Part shown: positions 24,489 through 34,495 of the stretch, in pieces
Numbering within the stretch: the first letter of the stretch is position 1
Layout of the letters: every line of letters starts with the position of its first letter
From: Caballeronia sp. BR00000012568055
GTDB taxonomy: Bacteria > Pseudomonadota > Gammaproteobacteria > Burkholderiales > Burkholderiaceae
DNA: 52,314 nucleotides
Assembly (NCBI RefSeq): GCF_029439455.1
Contig: NZ_JAQFVG010000317.1
Span: 1-52,314 of the forward strand
Direction: 5' to 3'
Position numbers and translations under genes: made by a program
Notes under the pieces: model-generated
What the model was told of the DNA's origin: nothing
Seen by the model: the letters and a program-made list of their open reading frames with translations, nothing else
Databases searched by the model: none

Positions 24489-25102
24489 CCCGCCGAACGT
24501 GCGTTGTGGTCTTGCAGATATTTGATGAGCGCATCCGGTCCGCCCTTCTGCAACTGGCCGGAGAACTGGGATTGATAGACCTGAATGAGCCACGCGCCCA
24601 TCATGTCGATGTCGTAGATTTTCCAGCCCTGCGGCGTCTTTTCCAGTCGATAGCGCACCGGATTGTCGCCGCCCGTCGATATGACGTGCGATTCGACCAC
24701 GGTGTCCTTCGCGTCCGGGCCGACGTTGGGCGAATCGAAGCGGAACTTGACGTCCTGGTCACGCAACTGCGCAAGCGATGCAGCGTACGTGCGCACGAGC
24801 AAGGTCTGGAACTGGTCGTAAAGCTGTTTTTGCTGCTCGGGCGTGGCGCTGGCCCACGCCTTGCCTACCGCGATGCGCGTCGTACGCTGAAAGTCGGTCT
24901 GCGGCAGAAAGCGCGTCTCGACGAGTTGCGTGATCTTCGCCATGTCGCCGCCGCGCGCCTGCGGATCGGCCTTCATGGCGTTGACGGTGCCTTCGACGGC
25001 GCTTTTCACGACCGCGTCAGGACTCGTTTGTGCAAGCGCTTCGCCGGAAAAGGACATGGCGGCAAGCAGGAAAGCGAAACAAATGGACAAATAGCGTTTC
25101 AT
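24485..25102 (-). CDS. hpnM: MlaC/Ttg2D-family periplasmic lipid carrier (HpnM-like)
   Basis: A 205-residue protein of the toluene-tolerance Ttg2D/MlaC family, which carries lipids across the periplasm. Signal peptide MKRYLSICFAFLLAAMSFSGEALA, residues 1-24. Family features: FLPQTDFQRTTRIAVGKAWASATPEQQKQLYDQFQTLLVRTYAASL, then VRYRLEKTPQGWKIYDIDMMGAWLIQVYQSQFSGQL. The ATG at 25102 begins the signal peptide; upstream frame is not coding-like. The gene is divergent from hpnN with a 219-base gap. This pairing is the one seen for hpnM-hpnN in hopanoid clusters, so I call it HpnM-like rather than the MlaC of the mla operon, whose other genes (mlaFEDB) are absent. Confidence 0.85.
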   Translation of the reverse strand: MKRYLSICFAFLLAAMSFSGEALAQTSPDAVVKSAVEGTVNAMKADPQARGGDMAKITQLVETRFLPQTDFQRTTRIAVGKAWASATPEQQKQLYDQFQTLLVRTYAASLAQLRDQDVKFRFDSPNVGPDAKDTVVESHVISTGGDNPVRYRLEKTPQGWKIYDIDMMGAWLIQVYQSQFSGQLQKGGPDALIKYLQDHNARSAG

Positions 25103-25321
25103 GACACCCGTTCTCTCTGTTCTTTGGTGGGTCGTCGGCGGATGGTCGCCTTTGGAACCGTGGAATGAGTATACCGACAGCAGGCCGATGCAACAGTTCA
25201 TCACGCGGCGCTTCGGGCCTTGCCCGGTATACTTGCGCTTCCGTAGTTTGCATCACGCTCGGCATCACGCAATCCGCGCTGCATTGCGCCAAAAATAACA
25301 GGCTTACCAGGTAGCGTCTTC

Positions 25322-27982
25322 ATGCTGACGTCCAACATTACACGCTTCGTCACCTTGGCCATCCGCCGGCCGGCGTGGATTATCGCTATTTCGCTTCTGC
25401 TCGGCGTGCTGAGCACGATTTATGTCGTTCATCACTTCAAGATCAGCACGGACGTGAGTCAGTTGATCGAGAACGAGCCGGAATGGGCCGCGCGCGGCAA
25501 AGCCATCGACGATGCCTTTCCGAATCGCGGCGCGACGCTGCTGATCGTGGTCGAAGCGCCCGCGCCCGAGTTTGCGAGCGCGGCCGCGACCGAACTTGCC
25601 ACGGCGCTGGCGAAGGAACCGGAGCAATTCAAGGCGGTATCGCAACCGGAAGGCGGCGCGTTTTTCGAGCACAACGGCTTGCTTTATCTCTCCACGGCCA
25701 AGGTCGATGAAACGACCAAACAGCTCGTGCAGGCGCGCCCGCTCATCAACACGCTCGCCCACGATCCGACGCTCACCGGCCTCGCGCAGACGCTCAACAC
25801 CACGCTCAACGTGCCGCTGCTGACTGGCCAGATCACGCTCGGCAAGATGGCGCATTTGCTGGGTCATAGCGCGGACGTGCTGGATCGCGTGCTGGCGAAT
25901 CAGCCGGCGGCGTTCTCATGGCGCGATATCGCGGATTCATCGAAGGACAATGCGCCGGGCCGCGCGTTCGTCACCGTCATTCCCGAACTCAACTTCAACG
26001 CGCTGAAAGCCGCAGCCGGTTCATCCGATGCCATCCGCGCGAAGTTCGCGGAACTCGGGCTGGACAAAAAGTATGGCGCGTCGGTGCGTCTGACTGGCGC
26101 GCAGCCGCTCGCCGACGAAGAATTCGCCTCCGTGCAGGACGGCGCGGTGCTCAACGGCGTGCTGACATTCCTCGTCGTGCTGATGATTTTGTGGGTCGCG
26201 CTGCGCTCCAAGCGCATGATCGTCGCGGTGTTCATCACCTTGTTCGTGGGACTGGCGATCACCGCCGCGCTCGGCCTGATGATGGTCCACGCGCTCAATA
26301 TGATCTCGGTCGCGTTCATGGTCCTGTTCGTCGGTTTGGGCGTGGACTTCGGCATTCAGTTCGGCGTGAAGTATCGCGAGGAACGGCATAAGCACAAGCG
26401 GCTGGATGTATCGCTGGCAGAGACGGCGCGGCATGTCGCGGTACCGCTGACGCTTGCCGCCGCTGCGACTGCCGCGAGCTTTTTCTCGTTTTTGCCGACG
26501 GCGTATCGCGGGGTATCGGAACTGGGATTGATTGCGGGCGTCGGCATGTTCGTCGCGTACGTGACCAACATGACCTTGCTGCCCGCGCTCATCAAAGTGT
26601 TCGCGCCGCCGGGCGAAGCGTCTTCCCCCGGTTTTCCCGTGCTCGCTCCCGTCGATGAATTCCTCGACCGGCATCGCAAGCCGGTGCTGATCGGCACGCT
26701 GGTGATCGTGATCGGCGCGCTGCCCGCGCTCACGCATCTGCGCTTCGACTTCAATCCGCTGCATCTCAAAGACCCGCATACCGAGTCGATGGCAACGCTC
26801 ACCGCGCTGAAAGATTCGCCAGAAGCGGCAGTCAACAACGTGGCCGTGCTCGCGCCGACGTTGGCCGATGCGAATCGCGTCGCGGCGAAGTTGCGCACCT
26901 TGCCGCAGGTCGGCAGCGCGACCACGCTGTCCTCGCTGATTCCCGACGATCAGCCGCAGAAACTCGCGCTGATCAAAGCTGCCGCCGATCAGCTTTTGCC
27001 TGCGCTCGATCAGCAAACGGCATCGCCGGTAACGGATGCGGTGCGCGTTGCTACTTTGAAGCGCGTGGCAAGTTCGCTGTCTTTGGCCGCCGACGATCAC
27101 CCCGGCGACGGCGCGAACGAAGCGAAGCATCTGTCGCAGACGCTCACCAAACTCGCCGCCGCCGATGCCGCCACGCGCGACCGCGCCGAACACGCGATGG
27201 CCGATCCGCTGCGTATCGCGCTGGCGCAATTGCGCGCACTGCTCACGCCGACCGAAATCACGCCAGAAACGCTGCCGCCCGCCATCGCCGATGATCTGCT
27301 CAACGCGAAGGGACAAGCGCTCGTCAGCATTTCGCCGAAGGTGCCGCCCGGCGTCGATCCCGGCGACGACACCCTCCTCGCCCATTTCGCCGATGCAGTG
27401 CAGCAAGCCGCGCCGGACGCCATCGGCGGGCCGATTTCCGTACGCCATTCGGCTGAAGTCATCATCAAGGCGTTCCAGCAGGCCGCGATCTATTCGCTGA
27501 TCGCCATCACCATCTTGCTGTGGATTGCCTTACGTCGTTTCGGCGATGTTTTGAGAACTTTGGTACCGTTGCTCGTCTCCGCGATCGTCACGCTGGAGTT
27601 GTGCGTGCTGTTCCGCATGCCGCTGAACTTCGCCAATATCATCGCGCTGCCGCTGATGCTGGGCGTCGGCGTGGCCTTCAAGATTTACTTCGTGATGGCG
27701 TGGCGCTCCGGTCAGACGCGTCTGCTGCAATCGAGCCTCACGCACGCGGTGATGTTCAGCGCCGCGACCACGGCGACGGCGTTCGGCAGCTTGTGGTTCT
27801 CGCATCACCCCGGCACGTCGAGCATGGGCCGGCTGCTGGCGCTGTCGCTGTTCTGCACGCTGATCGGCGCGGTGGTGTTTCAACCTGTTTTGATGGGCAA
27901 ACCGCGCCGGGTACGCGCGGCGGATCGGGCGAAGCTGCGCGCGGCGCGGCGACATGACAACCTTAGAGGAATCGAAGAATGA
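25322..27982 (+). CDS. hpnN: Hopanoid RND-family transporter HpnN
   Basis: An 886-residue inner-membrane protein of the RND/MMPL superfamily. Two repeats: helix (about 15-38), periplasmic domain, six-helix bundle (about 275-430, including [26 protein letters not shown]), then again helix (about 455), a large periplasmic domain rich in Ala/Asp, and the final bundle (about 715-870, including [24 protein letters not shown]). HpnN moves hopanoids toward the outer membrane, and the Burkholderia protein is a known member of the family. The second bundle reads VAFK where the first reads VDFG, so the usual helix-4 Asp is absent in that half. It overlaps mlaA by ATGA and is divergent from the MlaC-like gene. 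Confidence 0.93.
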   Translation: MLTSNITRFVTLAIRRPAWIIAISLLLGVLSTIYVVHHFKISTDVSQLIENEPEWAARGKAIDDAFPNRGATLLIVVEAPAPEFASAAATELATALAKEPEQFKAVSQPEGGAFFEHNGLLYLSTAKVDETTKQLVQARPLINTLAHDPTLTGLAQTLNTTLNVPLLTGQITLGKMAHLLGHSADVLDRVLANQPAAFSWRDIADSSKDNAPGRAFVTVIPELNFNALKAAAGSSDAIRAKFAELGLDKKYGASVRLTGAQPLADEEFASVQDGAVLNGVLTFLVVLMILWVALRSKRMIVAVFITLFVGLAITAALGLMMVHALNMISVAFMVLFVGLGVDFGIQFGVKYREERHKHKRLDVSLAETARHVAVPLTLAAAATAASFFSFLPTAYRGVSELGLIAGVGMFVAYVTNMTLLPALIKVFAPPGEASSPGFPVLAPVDEFLDRHRKPVLIGTLVIVIGALPALTHLRFDFNPLHLKDPHTESMATLTALKDSPEAAVNNVAVLAPTLADANRVAAKLRTLPQVGSATTLSSLIPDDQPQKLALIKAAADQLLPALDQQTASPVTDAVRVATLKRVASSLSLAADDHPGDGANEAKHLSQTLTKLAAADAATRDRAEHAMADPLRIALAQLRALLTPTEITPETLPPAIADDLLNAKGQALVSISPKVPPGVDPGDDTLLAHFADAVQQAAPDAIGGPISVRHSAEVIIKAFQQAAIYSLIAITILLWIALRRFGDVLRTLVPLLVSAIVTLELCVLFRMPLNFANIIALPLMLGVGVAFKIYFVMAWRSGQTRLLQSSLTHAVMFSAATTATAFGSLWFSHHPGTSSMGRLLALSLFCTLIGAVVFQPVLMGKPRRVRAADRAKLRAARRHDNLRGIEE

Positions 27983-28920
27983 AGACGGCTTTCGCCGCCC
28001 GCAAATGGGGAATGTGTGTCGCGCTCGCCGGCGCGCTCGTGACGACAGGCTGCGCCACCGGCCCGGATCGCAATCCGAAAGACCCGCTCGAGCCGATGAA
28101 CCGCACCATCTTCAAGTTCAACGACACGCTCGATACCTACGTCGCCAAGCCGGTCGCGCAGTTCTACGTGGACTACACGCCGAGCCCGTTCCGCACGGCG
28201 GTCAGCAATTTCTTCTCGAATATTGGCGATTTCAGCAACTTCGCGAACAACCTGCTGCAACTGAAGATCACCGACGCGACCGAAGATTTGATGCGGATCG
28301 CGATGAATTCGGTGTTCGGTCTGGGCGGTTTGATCGATATCGCTTCGCCTGCGGGTCTGCCAAAGCATCATCAGGATTTCGGTCTGACGCTCGGGCACTA
28401 CGGCGTGCCGTCCGGTCCGTATCTGGTGCTTCCGCTGCTCGGACCCAGCTCTTTCCGCGATTCGACCACGTGGCTGGTCGATTGGCGCGTGAATCCGATC
28501 AGCTATTCGGACAACTACATCCGCTGGCCGCTCTACGGCCTGAACTTCGTCAGCGCGCGGGCCGACCTGATCGGCGCGACGGATTTGCTGTCGCAAGCGG
28601 CGCTGGATAAGTACGCGTTCGTGCGTGATGCGTATTCGCAGCGTCGCCAGTTCCTGCTGACGGGCGGCGGTGCATCGACGTTGCCGGATTATGGCGATGA
28701 AGGCGCATCGGCACCGGACGGCGCGAGCGCTCCCGCGGCTCCGAGCAAGCCGGGGGAAACGGGTGGCAGCAGCAAGGATCTCGGCCTGCCGAATTACGTC
28801 GATCCGGGCGCGCCTGCGGGCGCGGGCGGTGGCTCGGACCAGAAAGCGCCTGCGGGCACGCCGGATAGTTCGAGCAAATCGCAGGGCTTGCCGCAGTATC
28901 AGGACCCGGCGGCGAAGTGA
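27979..28920 (+). CDS. mlaA: MlaA/VacJ outer-membrane lipoprotein
   Basis: 313 residues. Signal peptide with lipobox LVTTGC, making Cys27 or so the lipidated residue. The MlaA core (about 35-240) shows [102 protein letters not shown] and a C-terminal [18 protein letters not shown]. MlaA sits in the outer membrane and moves lipids between its leaflets and the periplasmic carrier MlaC. The tail from about 225 is Gly/Ala/Pro/Ser-rich and disordered with [10 protein letters not shown] / [10 protein letters not shown] repeats. Coupling to hpnN (4-base overlap) suggests a shared lipid export route. A terminator follows. Confidence 0.93.
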   Translation: MKTAFAARKWGMCVALAGALVTTGCATGPDRNPKDPLEPMNRTIFKFNDTLDTYVAKPVAQFYVDYTPSPFRTAVSNFFSNIGDFSNFANNLLQLKITDATEDLMRIAMNSVFGLGGLIDIASPAGLPKHHQDFGLTLGHYGVPSGPYLVLPLLGPSSFRDSTTWLVDWRVNPISYSDNYIRWPLYGLNFVSARADLIGATDLLSQAALDKYAFVRDAYSQRRQFLLTGGGASTLPDYGDEGASAPDGASAPAAPSKPGETGGSSKDLGLPNYVDPGAPAGAGGGSDQKAPAGTPDSSSKSQGLPQYQDPAAK

Positions 28921-28938
28921 TTTGCCGATGGGTGTGAA

Positions 28939-28969
28939 GCAAAACGGGCGCCGAAGGCGCCCGTTTTGC
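28939..28969. terminator. Bidirectional terminator between mlaA and thioesterase genes
   Basis: GCAAAACGGGCGCC (28939-28952) and GGCGCCCGTTTTGC (28956-28969) form a perfect 14-bp stem with a GAA loop. The A- and T-runs on both flanks let it work for both convergent genes. Confidence 0.93.
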
Positions 28970-28977
28970 TTAAGTCC

Positions 28978-29445
28978 TCACTCCGAGTGAGCCACTTCCT
29001 CAACCCAATCCTCACCCGAGACCTTCGGCGCTTCCACCACGCCGCGATCGCGCGAATACGCCTCGAACAATTCGTCCGCGTAACGAATCTGCGTGCGCCC
29101 GTGCGGCGCGGGTTCGCCTTGCGCATCGAGATTGACGAACACCATCTTCTCGACCGTCAGAATGCTTTTGCGCGTGATCTTGTTGCGCACTTCCGCGCGC
29201 AGCGTAATCGACGTGCGGCCGAAATGCGTCGCCGTAATGCCGAGTTCGATGATGTCGCCCTGTCGCGCCGAACTGACGAAGTTGATCTCCGACATGAACT
29301 TGGTCACGACGCGCTGGTTGTCCAGTTGCGAAATGGCGTAGATCGCGGCTTCCTCGTCGATCCAGCGCAGCAAGCTGCCGCCGAACAAGGTGCCATTCGG
29401 GTTCAAGTCTTCCGGCTTGACCCACTTCCGGGTATGAAAATTCAT
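28978..29445 (-). CDS. Acyl-CoA thioesterase (hotdog fold, YciA-like)
   Basis: Hydrolyses acyl-CoA to free acid and CoA. 155 residues. Hotdog features: DLNPNGTLFGGSLLRWIDEEAAIYA with the Asn and Asp of the active-site helix, VTKFMSEINFVSSARQGDIIELGITATHFGRTSITLRAEV, then KMVFVNLDAQGEPAPHG. The ATG at 29445 has GAGGA 7 bases upstream. It follows hpnG after 109 bases on the same strand, and the gap suggests its own transcript. An AT-rich stretch at 29505-29530 (TTATTATACC) could contain its promoter on the minus strand. A link to hopanoid synthesis is not evident. Confidence 0.9.
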   Translation of the reverse strand: MNFHTRKWVKPEDLNPNGTLFGGSLLRWIDEEAAIYAISQLDNQRVVTKFMSEINFVSSARQGDIIELGITATHFGRTSITLRAEVRNKITRKSILTVEKMVFVNLDAQGEPAPHGRTQIRYADELFEAYSRDRGVVEAPKVSGEDWVEEVAHSE

Positions 29446-29554
29446 TTTGCTGGTCCTCACTTCCGCCCATCGCGCGCCTGACAATCGGCGCGTTCGATTA
29501 GGGTTTTCCCTTATTATACCGAGATAGGGGTTAACCCGCATAAAGCAAGGTCGA

Positions 29555-30241
29555 TCAGCGAAGAATCAGCGCACCCGATTTTTCCAGCGCGTGCCGCGCC
29601 TGCACGAGCGTCGTACGCGCGGCGCGGGCATCGGCGGCGAGGCGCACAAGCGCGCCGAGTTGCGACGGCTGGCGCATAAGTTCGCGCAGAATCGGGGCAA
29701 TGGCGGTCGTGCCGTCATCGCGCAGACCGGCGGTGGCGGCGGGCGGCAAGGTGCGCCACGCCGGATCGACGACCGCGCGGCACACGGCGAACGGCAGGCC
29801 GCGCGCCGTGGCGATCGCCCCGGCGATATGCGATTCCATATCCACCGCCAGCGCACCCGTCGATGAATGCAGAGAGCGCTTGTCCGCTTCGCTCGTCACC
29901 GGCGCGGCGACGCCGGCCATCGTGCCGCGATGCGTGTTGCCCGCAAGCGGCGTCCCCGCAAAAGATTCGACGATGCGCGCCGACCACGCCGCATCGGTCT
30001 TCAGCGGACCGAACGGCCCGCAAATCTCATCGGCGACGATCAGCGCGCCCGGCGCGAGATCGGCCGCCAAACCGCCCGCCGTGCCGAAGCTCACGATGCC
30101 CGAACACCCGCGCGCGAGCGCATCGGATAAAGCGCGTTCGAGCCAGTCCGAGCGCGCCGCGAACACCGCTTCGACACCACGTCCGCGCGCGATTTTCGCC
30201 TCGAACGCCATGCCCGTCACGGCAATGACCGGCGCGTTCAC
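29555..30241 (-). CDS. hpnG: Hopanoid-associated phosphorylase HpnG
   Basis: A 228-residue member of the purine nucleoside phosphorylase/nucleosidase fold that removes adenine from adenosylhopane to give phosphoribosyl- or ribosylhopane, the step after HpnH. Visible features: AVTGMAFEAKIARG at the start, GIVSFGTAGGLAADLAPGALIVADE (the phosphate/ribose loop), LAVDMESHIAGAIATARGLPFAVCRAVVDPA (the MES ribose motif as DMES). It starts inside the shc stop (4-base overlap) and closes the hpnD-hpnE-shc-hpnG operon. Confidence 0.92.
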   Translation of the reverse strand: MNAPVIAVTGMAFEAKIARGRGVEAVFAARSDWLERALSDALARGCSGIVSFGTAGGLAADLAPGALIVADEICGPFGPLKTDAAWSARIVESFAGTPLAGNTHRGTMAGVAAPVTSEADKRSLHSSTGALAVDMESHIAGAIATARGLPFAVCRAVVDPAWRTLPPAATAGLRDDGTTAIAPILRELMRQPSQLGALVRLAADARAARTTLVQARHALEKSGALILR

Positions 30242-32217
30242 ATGCCCGCCGTCACGCGCGTCTCACCTTCGCGCGTCATATTCCGATACCGCGCCAGCGC
30301 CCACAGCGGGAAAAACTTGCGATAACCGTGGTATCGCAGATAAAACACGCGCGGAAAACCGGTCGCGGTGAAATGCGCCTCGTCCCACAAACCGTGCGCC
30401 TTTTGCGTGTTCACCAGATAGTCGATACCCCGCTTGACCGAAGGATCATCGATTCGTCCCGCCGCCATCAGCCCGAGCAACGCCCATGCCGTCTGCGATG
30501 CCGTGCTCGGCGCTTGTTCATACCCGTGGTAATCGAGCTTGTAGCTTTCGCCCGCTTCGCCCCATCCGCCGTCCGCGTTCTGAATGCTGACGAGCCAGTC
30601 CGCGCCGCGCTTCATCCGCGTATCCGTCGATGCAATGCCCGCCGCGTTCAGCGCGCACAGCGCCGACCACGTGCCGTAGACGTAATTCATGCCCCAACGG
30701 CCATACCAACTGCCATCGCGCAGCTGATCCTTGACGATGAAATCGAGCGCGCGGCGTGCCGGCTCGCTGTTCGCGGGCGTTTCGCCGAGTTGCGCGAGCA
30801 TCGAGAGACAGCGGGCGGAGACATCGACGGTTGGCGGATCGAGCAATGCGCCGTGGTCCGAAAACGGAATGTTGTTCAGATAGAACTGCGTGTTTTCCGG
30901 CTCGAACGCGCCCCAGCCGCCGTCGCTGCTCTGCATGCCGACGATCCACTCGCGCCCGCGCGCAATCGCTTCGCCGAACATCGCGGTGCCGTTTTCTCGA
31001 TCGGCGCGTTCCATCGCCATGGCGACGACTGCCGTGTCATCGACATCGGGATAGTGCGGGTTGGCGAACTGGAACGCCCAGCCGCCCGGCCGCACGTTCG
31101 GTCGGCGCGATACCCAATCGCCGCGCACATCGAGAATCTGCAAAGGACGCAGCCATTCGAGACCGCGCCCGACCGCCGCGCGCGCCTTCGGCATGCCGGT
31201 TTCGAGCAACGCATGCGCCGCCAGCGATGTATCCCACACCGGCGACAGGCACGGCTGACAATACGCCTCGCCATCGTCCGCTTCGTCGATGATCAGCAGC
31301 TTGTCCAGCGACTTGCGCGCAATCGCGCGATTCGGATGCTCGGGCGGATAGCCGAGCACGTCGTACATCATCACGGAGTTGGCCATCGCCGGGAAAATCG
31401 CGCCGAGGCCATCTTCGCCGTTCAGCCGTTCATCGACGAAACGCACCGCTTCGTCGATGGCGCGCTCGCGGCCCGCGGCGGGCAGCAGGCCATCGACGGT
31501 GCGCAGGATCGAATCGACCACGCGGAAAAACGTGAACCAGCCGCGGCTCTGATGCCCGGAACGCGACGGCATGCCCGTGTTGACGGGCGGGTCCGTAAAC
31601 ACTTCGTCGATACGCACGCCGCGCGGATTGCGCGCCAGCGGGCGTTTGGCGTTCAGCACCAGCATCGGCACGATCACCGTGCGCGCCCAGTACGACACCT
31701 TCGACAGATGGAACGGGAACCACATCGGCAGACGCATGATTTCGACGGGCATCATCGGCACGGCGCGCCATGACACCACGCCGAACAGCGCCAACAGAAT
31801 GCGCGTGAACACGTTGACCTTTTCCGCGCCGCCCGCAGCCAGAATCGCGCGGCGGGCGCGCTGCATATGCTCGGCCTCGGGCGAATCGCCGATCATTTTC
31901 AGCGCGAAATACGCCTTGACGGTCGCGGAGACGTCCATCGCGCCGTCGTGAAACAGCGGCCAGCCGCCGTCCTCGCGCTGGATGCGGCGCAGATAGCGGC
32001 CGATCTTCGCTTCGAGTTTTGCATCGGCTTGTTCGCCTAAATAGTGGACGAGCAGCACATATTCAGCCGGAATGGTTGCATCGGCTTCGAGTTCGTACAG
32101 CCAGTAACCGTCGGGATGCTGGGCCGCGAGCAAGGCGTCGGTGGCCTTCGATACCGCCCGGTCGAGCGTGGCGTGCTGCGCCGGCGTTTCCACGGCCGAC
32201 AAGGATAGATCGTTCAT
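30238..32217 (-). CDS. shc: Squalene-hopene cyclase
   Basis: Cyclises squalene to hopene/hopanol at the inner membrane. 659 residues, full length. The catalytic protonating motif is D391-V-D-D394 (HYPDVDDTAV). Many QW repeats are seen, e.g. QREDGGWPLF, QSSDGGWGAFEPENTQ, DGSWYGRWGMNYVYGTW and QNADGGWGE. Other family pieces: GYWLYELEADATIPAEYVLLVHYLG at the start and GTGFPRVFYL-like ATGFPRVFYLRYHGYRKFFPLWALARY at the end. Start at ATG 32217, overlapping the hpnE stop as ATGA; the longer upstream frame lies inside hpnE. Product feeds HpnH. Confidence 0.96.
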   Translation of the reverse strand: MNDLSLSAVETPAQHATLDRAVSKATDALLAAQHPDGYWLYELEADATIPAEYVLLVHYLGEQADAKLEAKIGRYLRRIQREDGGWPLFHDGAMDVSATVKAYFALKMIGDSPEAEHMQRARRAILAAGGAEKVNVFTRILLALFGVVSWRAVPMMPVEIMRLPMWFPFHLSKVSYWARTVIVPMLVLNAKRPLARNPRGVRIDEVFTDPPVNTGMPSRSGHQSRGWFTFFRVVDSILRTVDGLLPAAGRERAIDEAVRFVDERLNGEDGLGAIFPAMANSVMMYDVLGYPPEHPNRAIARKSLDKLLIIDEADDGEAYCQPCLSPVWDTSLAAHALLETGMPKARAAVGRGLEWLRPLQILDVRGDWVSRRPNVRPGGWAFQFANPHYPDVDDTAVVAMAMERADRENGTAMFGEAIARGREWIVGMQSSDGGWGAFEPENTQFYLNNIPFSDHGALLDPPTVDVSARCLSMLAQLGETPANSEPARRALDFIVKDQLRDGSWYGRWGMNYVYGTWSALCALNAAGIASTDTRMKRGADWLVSIQNADGGWGEAGESYKLDYHGYEQAPSTASQTAWALLGLMAAGRIDDPSVKRGIDYLVNTQKAHGLWDEAHFTATGFPRVFYLRYHGYRKFFPLWALARYRNMTREGETRVTAGM

Positions 32218-33494
32218 CTGCCTTCCATCGATGGGTTCATCAGCGCATCCGCGGCCTTCTGGCCGGAGCGGATCGCGCCTTCGATCGTCGCGGGCAGACC
32301 GGTTGCCGTCCAGTCGCCCGCGAGCGTGAGATTGTTCCAGCGCGTTTTCGTCGCCGCGCGCAAGCCCTCTTGCGAAGGCACGGCGGCGAACGTCGCGCGT
32401 TGTTCCATGACGACTTGCCACGGCGGCACCGGCACGGCGGGCACGCGCAGCGCCTTCGCCGCTTCCTGCCAGACCGTGTGCGCCAGCGCCTCGCGCGGCG
32501 TGGCGAGCAGGCGGCCCGCGTCCATCATCGTGACGGAGACGCGGCCTTTTGCCGTGAACAGCCAGTCCGATGTGCCGTTGACTATGCACATCATCGCGGT
32601 TGTATCGTCCGGCAAGTCGATCGCGAAGTGTACGGTAGCGATTGCGCGATACGCATCCGGCGCAGCGAGCCCGGGCACCAGTTCGCGCGCCGTATCGGGC
32701 GGCACCGCGAGGATCACGGCATCGTCCGGAGCGAGCTGCACGTCATGTGAGCCTGCCGCATGCTCGAAAGCGAGCGAGCTTACACGTTCGTGCGAATCCG
32801 TGCCCGAAATGACCATTCCGACGATGCGCGAGCCCAGCCGAATCTCCGCGCCGCCGTACTGCAAATGCCGCAGCGCCGGTCCGACGAACGCGTTCGACAG
32901 ACCGTGCCGCGCGATCAGCGGACGGCACGCCTGACCGCCCATCGCGAGCGTTTCGCGCACGACGTTGGCGACCATGGTGGCGCTGGCATCGACGGGTTCG
33001 GTGTTGAGCATGGCGCGCAACATCGGGCGCGCGAGCAGGTCCCAGACGCGCCCTTTGCCACGGCCATCGACTGTGCGGCCCGGCTTTCCGAAGAACAGCG
33101 GCAGGATCGGGAAATAGTCGGCGGGTTGCGTGTCGGGCACGCGGGCGTCGGCATCGAAAATCCAGCGCGGGAAGCGCCCCGCCGACATGCGGATGGTCCA
33201 CGCCGCGCCGCTCGCGGCATCGAAAAAGGGAAAATCGGGTTCGGGCGGGCCGATCAGCGTGTCCGCCGCGCCGATCGCACGCAAATAAGCGATCGCCGCG
33301 TGATTGCCGGAAAACAGCAGATGGTTGCCGTTATCGACCGTTACGCCGAGCTTGTCGTCGAAGTACGAACGGCAGCGGCCGCCCGCGTGCGACGCGGCTT
33401 CTTGGAGCACCACGCGCGCGCCGCGCCGTTGAGCCTGTACCGCTGCGGCGAGCCCCGCGAGGCCCGCGCCCACCACGATCACCCGCCGTGGCAT
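32214..33494 (-). CDS. hpnE: Hydroxysqualene dehydroxylase HpnE
   Basis: FAD-dependent amine-oxidase-fold enzyme that reduces hydroxysqualene to squalene. 426 residues. FAD motif VIVVGAGLAGLAAAVQAQRRGARVVLQEA with the following AGGRCRSY Arg motif. Other family parts: DNGNHLLFSGNHAAIAYLRAIGA and C-terminal LTLAGDWTATGLPATIEGAIRSGQKAADAL. The start ATG at 33494 shares one base with the hpnD stop. The long frame upstream of it is an Arg-rich shadow of hpnD. With HpnC and HpnD it makes squalene without a eukaryote-type squalene synthase; hpnC is not adjacent here. Confidence 0.94.
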   Translation of the reverse strand: MPRRVIVVGAGLAGLAAAVQAQRRGARVVLQEAASHAGGRCRSYFDDKLGVTVDNGNHLLFSGNHAAIAYLRAIGAADTLIGPPEPDFPFFDAASGAAWTIRMSAGRFPRWIFDADARVPDTQPADYFPILPLFFGKPGRTVDGRGKGRVWDLLARPMLRAMLNTEPVDASATMVANVVRETLAMGGQACRPLIARHGLSNAFVGPALRHLQYGGAEIRLGSRIVGMVISGTDSHERVSSLAFEHAAGSHDVQLAPDDAVILAVPPDTARELVPGLAAPDAYRAIATVHFAIDLPDDTTAMMCIVNGTSDWLFTAKGRVSVTMMDAGRLLATPREALAHTVWQEAAKALRVPAVPVPPWQVVMEQRATFAAVPSQEGLRAATKTRWNNLTLAGDWTATGLPATIEGAIRSGQKAADALMNPSMEGR

Positions 33495-34342
33495 TAGATA
33501 AGGTTGCGCGCCACGATCCACAGCAGGCGTGCGCGCGGCGTGCGCACGCGTTCGCGTGGCAGGTCGAATCCGCGTTTGAGATTGGCGTCGAGCACCGCCC
33601 GATACGCCGACGACATGATGCGCGGCGCGCGGACTTCCGCACGCGGCGAGTTCGCCATGATGGCGTCCGATTGCGCGTAGTGGCCCTTCGCGCGTTCCGC
33701 GAGCACGGCGCACACGCGCGGCAGACGCGCATCGCCGACGATGGTGGCGGGATCGGTGGCCGGAATGCCTTCGCGCGCCAGCAATTCGCGCGGCAGATAC
33801 ACGCGGCCGATGGCGGCGTCTTCGTCGATATCGCGCAGGATATTGGTCAGTTGCAGCGCGCGGCCGAGATGGTGCGCGAGACGCCGTCCCGCGTCTTCCT
33901 GCATCCCGAATATTCTCACCGATAGCCGCCCGACCGCGCTCGCCACACGGTCACAGTACAAATCGAGCGTGGCTTCGTCGGGCGCGACGATATCACCGGC
34001 GGCGTCCATGGCCATGCCGTCGATCACGGCGTGGAAGTCGTCGCGCGAAAGGTGGAAAGCCTGAATATGGCGCGTGAGCGGTTCGAGCGATTGCTTCGGC
34101 TTGCCCGCGTAGCAATCGTCGATATCGGCACGCCAGCGGTCGAGCGCGACGGCGCGTTCGCGGCGCGGCAGCGCGCCTTCATCGGCGATATCGTCAACGG
34201 CGCGGCAGAACGCGTAGATCTGGTACATCGCGTCGCGCTGCGCGGCCGGGAGGATGCGCATCGCAAGATAGAACGAGCTGCCGGACGAGGCTTTCGCGGC
34301 GTCGGCGGTGGCTTCGTCGGCGATGATATTGGAAACGGCCAA
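33494..34342 (-). CDS. hpnD: Presqualene diphosphate synthase HpnD
   Basis: Condenses two farnesyl diphosphates to presqualene diphosphate. 282 residues of the trans-isoprenyl diphosphate synthase (squalene/phytoene) family. First Asp-rich motif: AV-D50-D51-IA-D54. Second: LTNILRDIDEDAAIGRVYLPREL. Also CDRVASAVGRLSVRIFG, typical of the family. The ATG at 34342 gives the usual N-terminus. It heads the four-gene operon hpnD-hpnE-shc-hpnG, all joined by 1- or 4-base overlaps. A TATACT at 34496-34501 on this strand is a possible -10. The usual partner gene hpnC is missing upstream, where a diguanylate cyclase gene ends. Confidence 0.93.
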   Translation of the reverse strand: MAVSNIIADEATADAAKASSGSSFYLAMRILPAAQRDAMYQIYAFCRAVDDIADEGALPRRERAVALDRWRADIDDCYAGKPKQSLEPLTRHIQAFHLSRDDFHAVIDGMAMDAAGDIVAPDEATLDLYCDRVASAVGRLSVRIFGMQEDAGRRLAHHLGRALQLTNILRDIDEDAAIGRVYLPRELLAREGIPATDPATIVGDARLPRVCAVLAERAKGHYAQSDAIMANSPRAEVRAPRIMSSAYRAVLDANLKRGFDLPRERVRTPRARLLWIVARNLI

Positions 34343-34495
34343 GACGGACTCCGCAGTGGCGCCCCCAAGGGCGGAATTAGAACGGGCGCCGAGCGAAGTC
34401 GATGAACCGAAGCGCGCGGAACTGCCCTGGCGCTAGGTGGGTTGATCGACGGAGAATGCCGGCGCGTGCCGGCAAGCGAGTGCCGGGAGGCGGTC

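Noticed and set aside
32214..33713. Longer HpnE start at 33713
   Set aside because: The extra 73 residues overlap hpnD and are Arg-rich; the FAD motif starts at the ATG at 33494.
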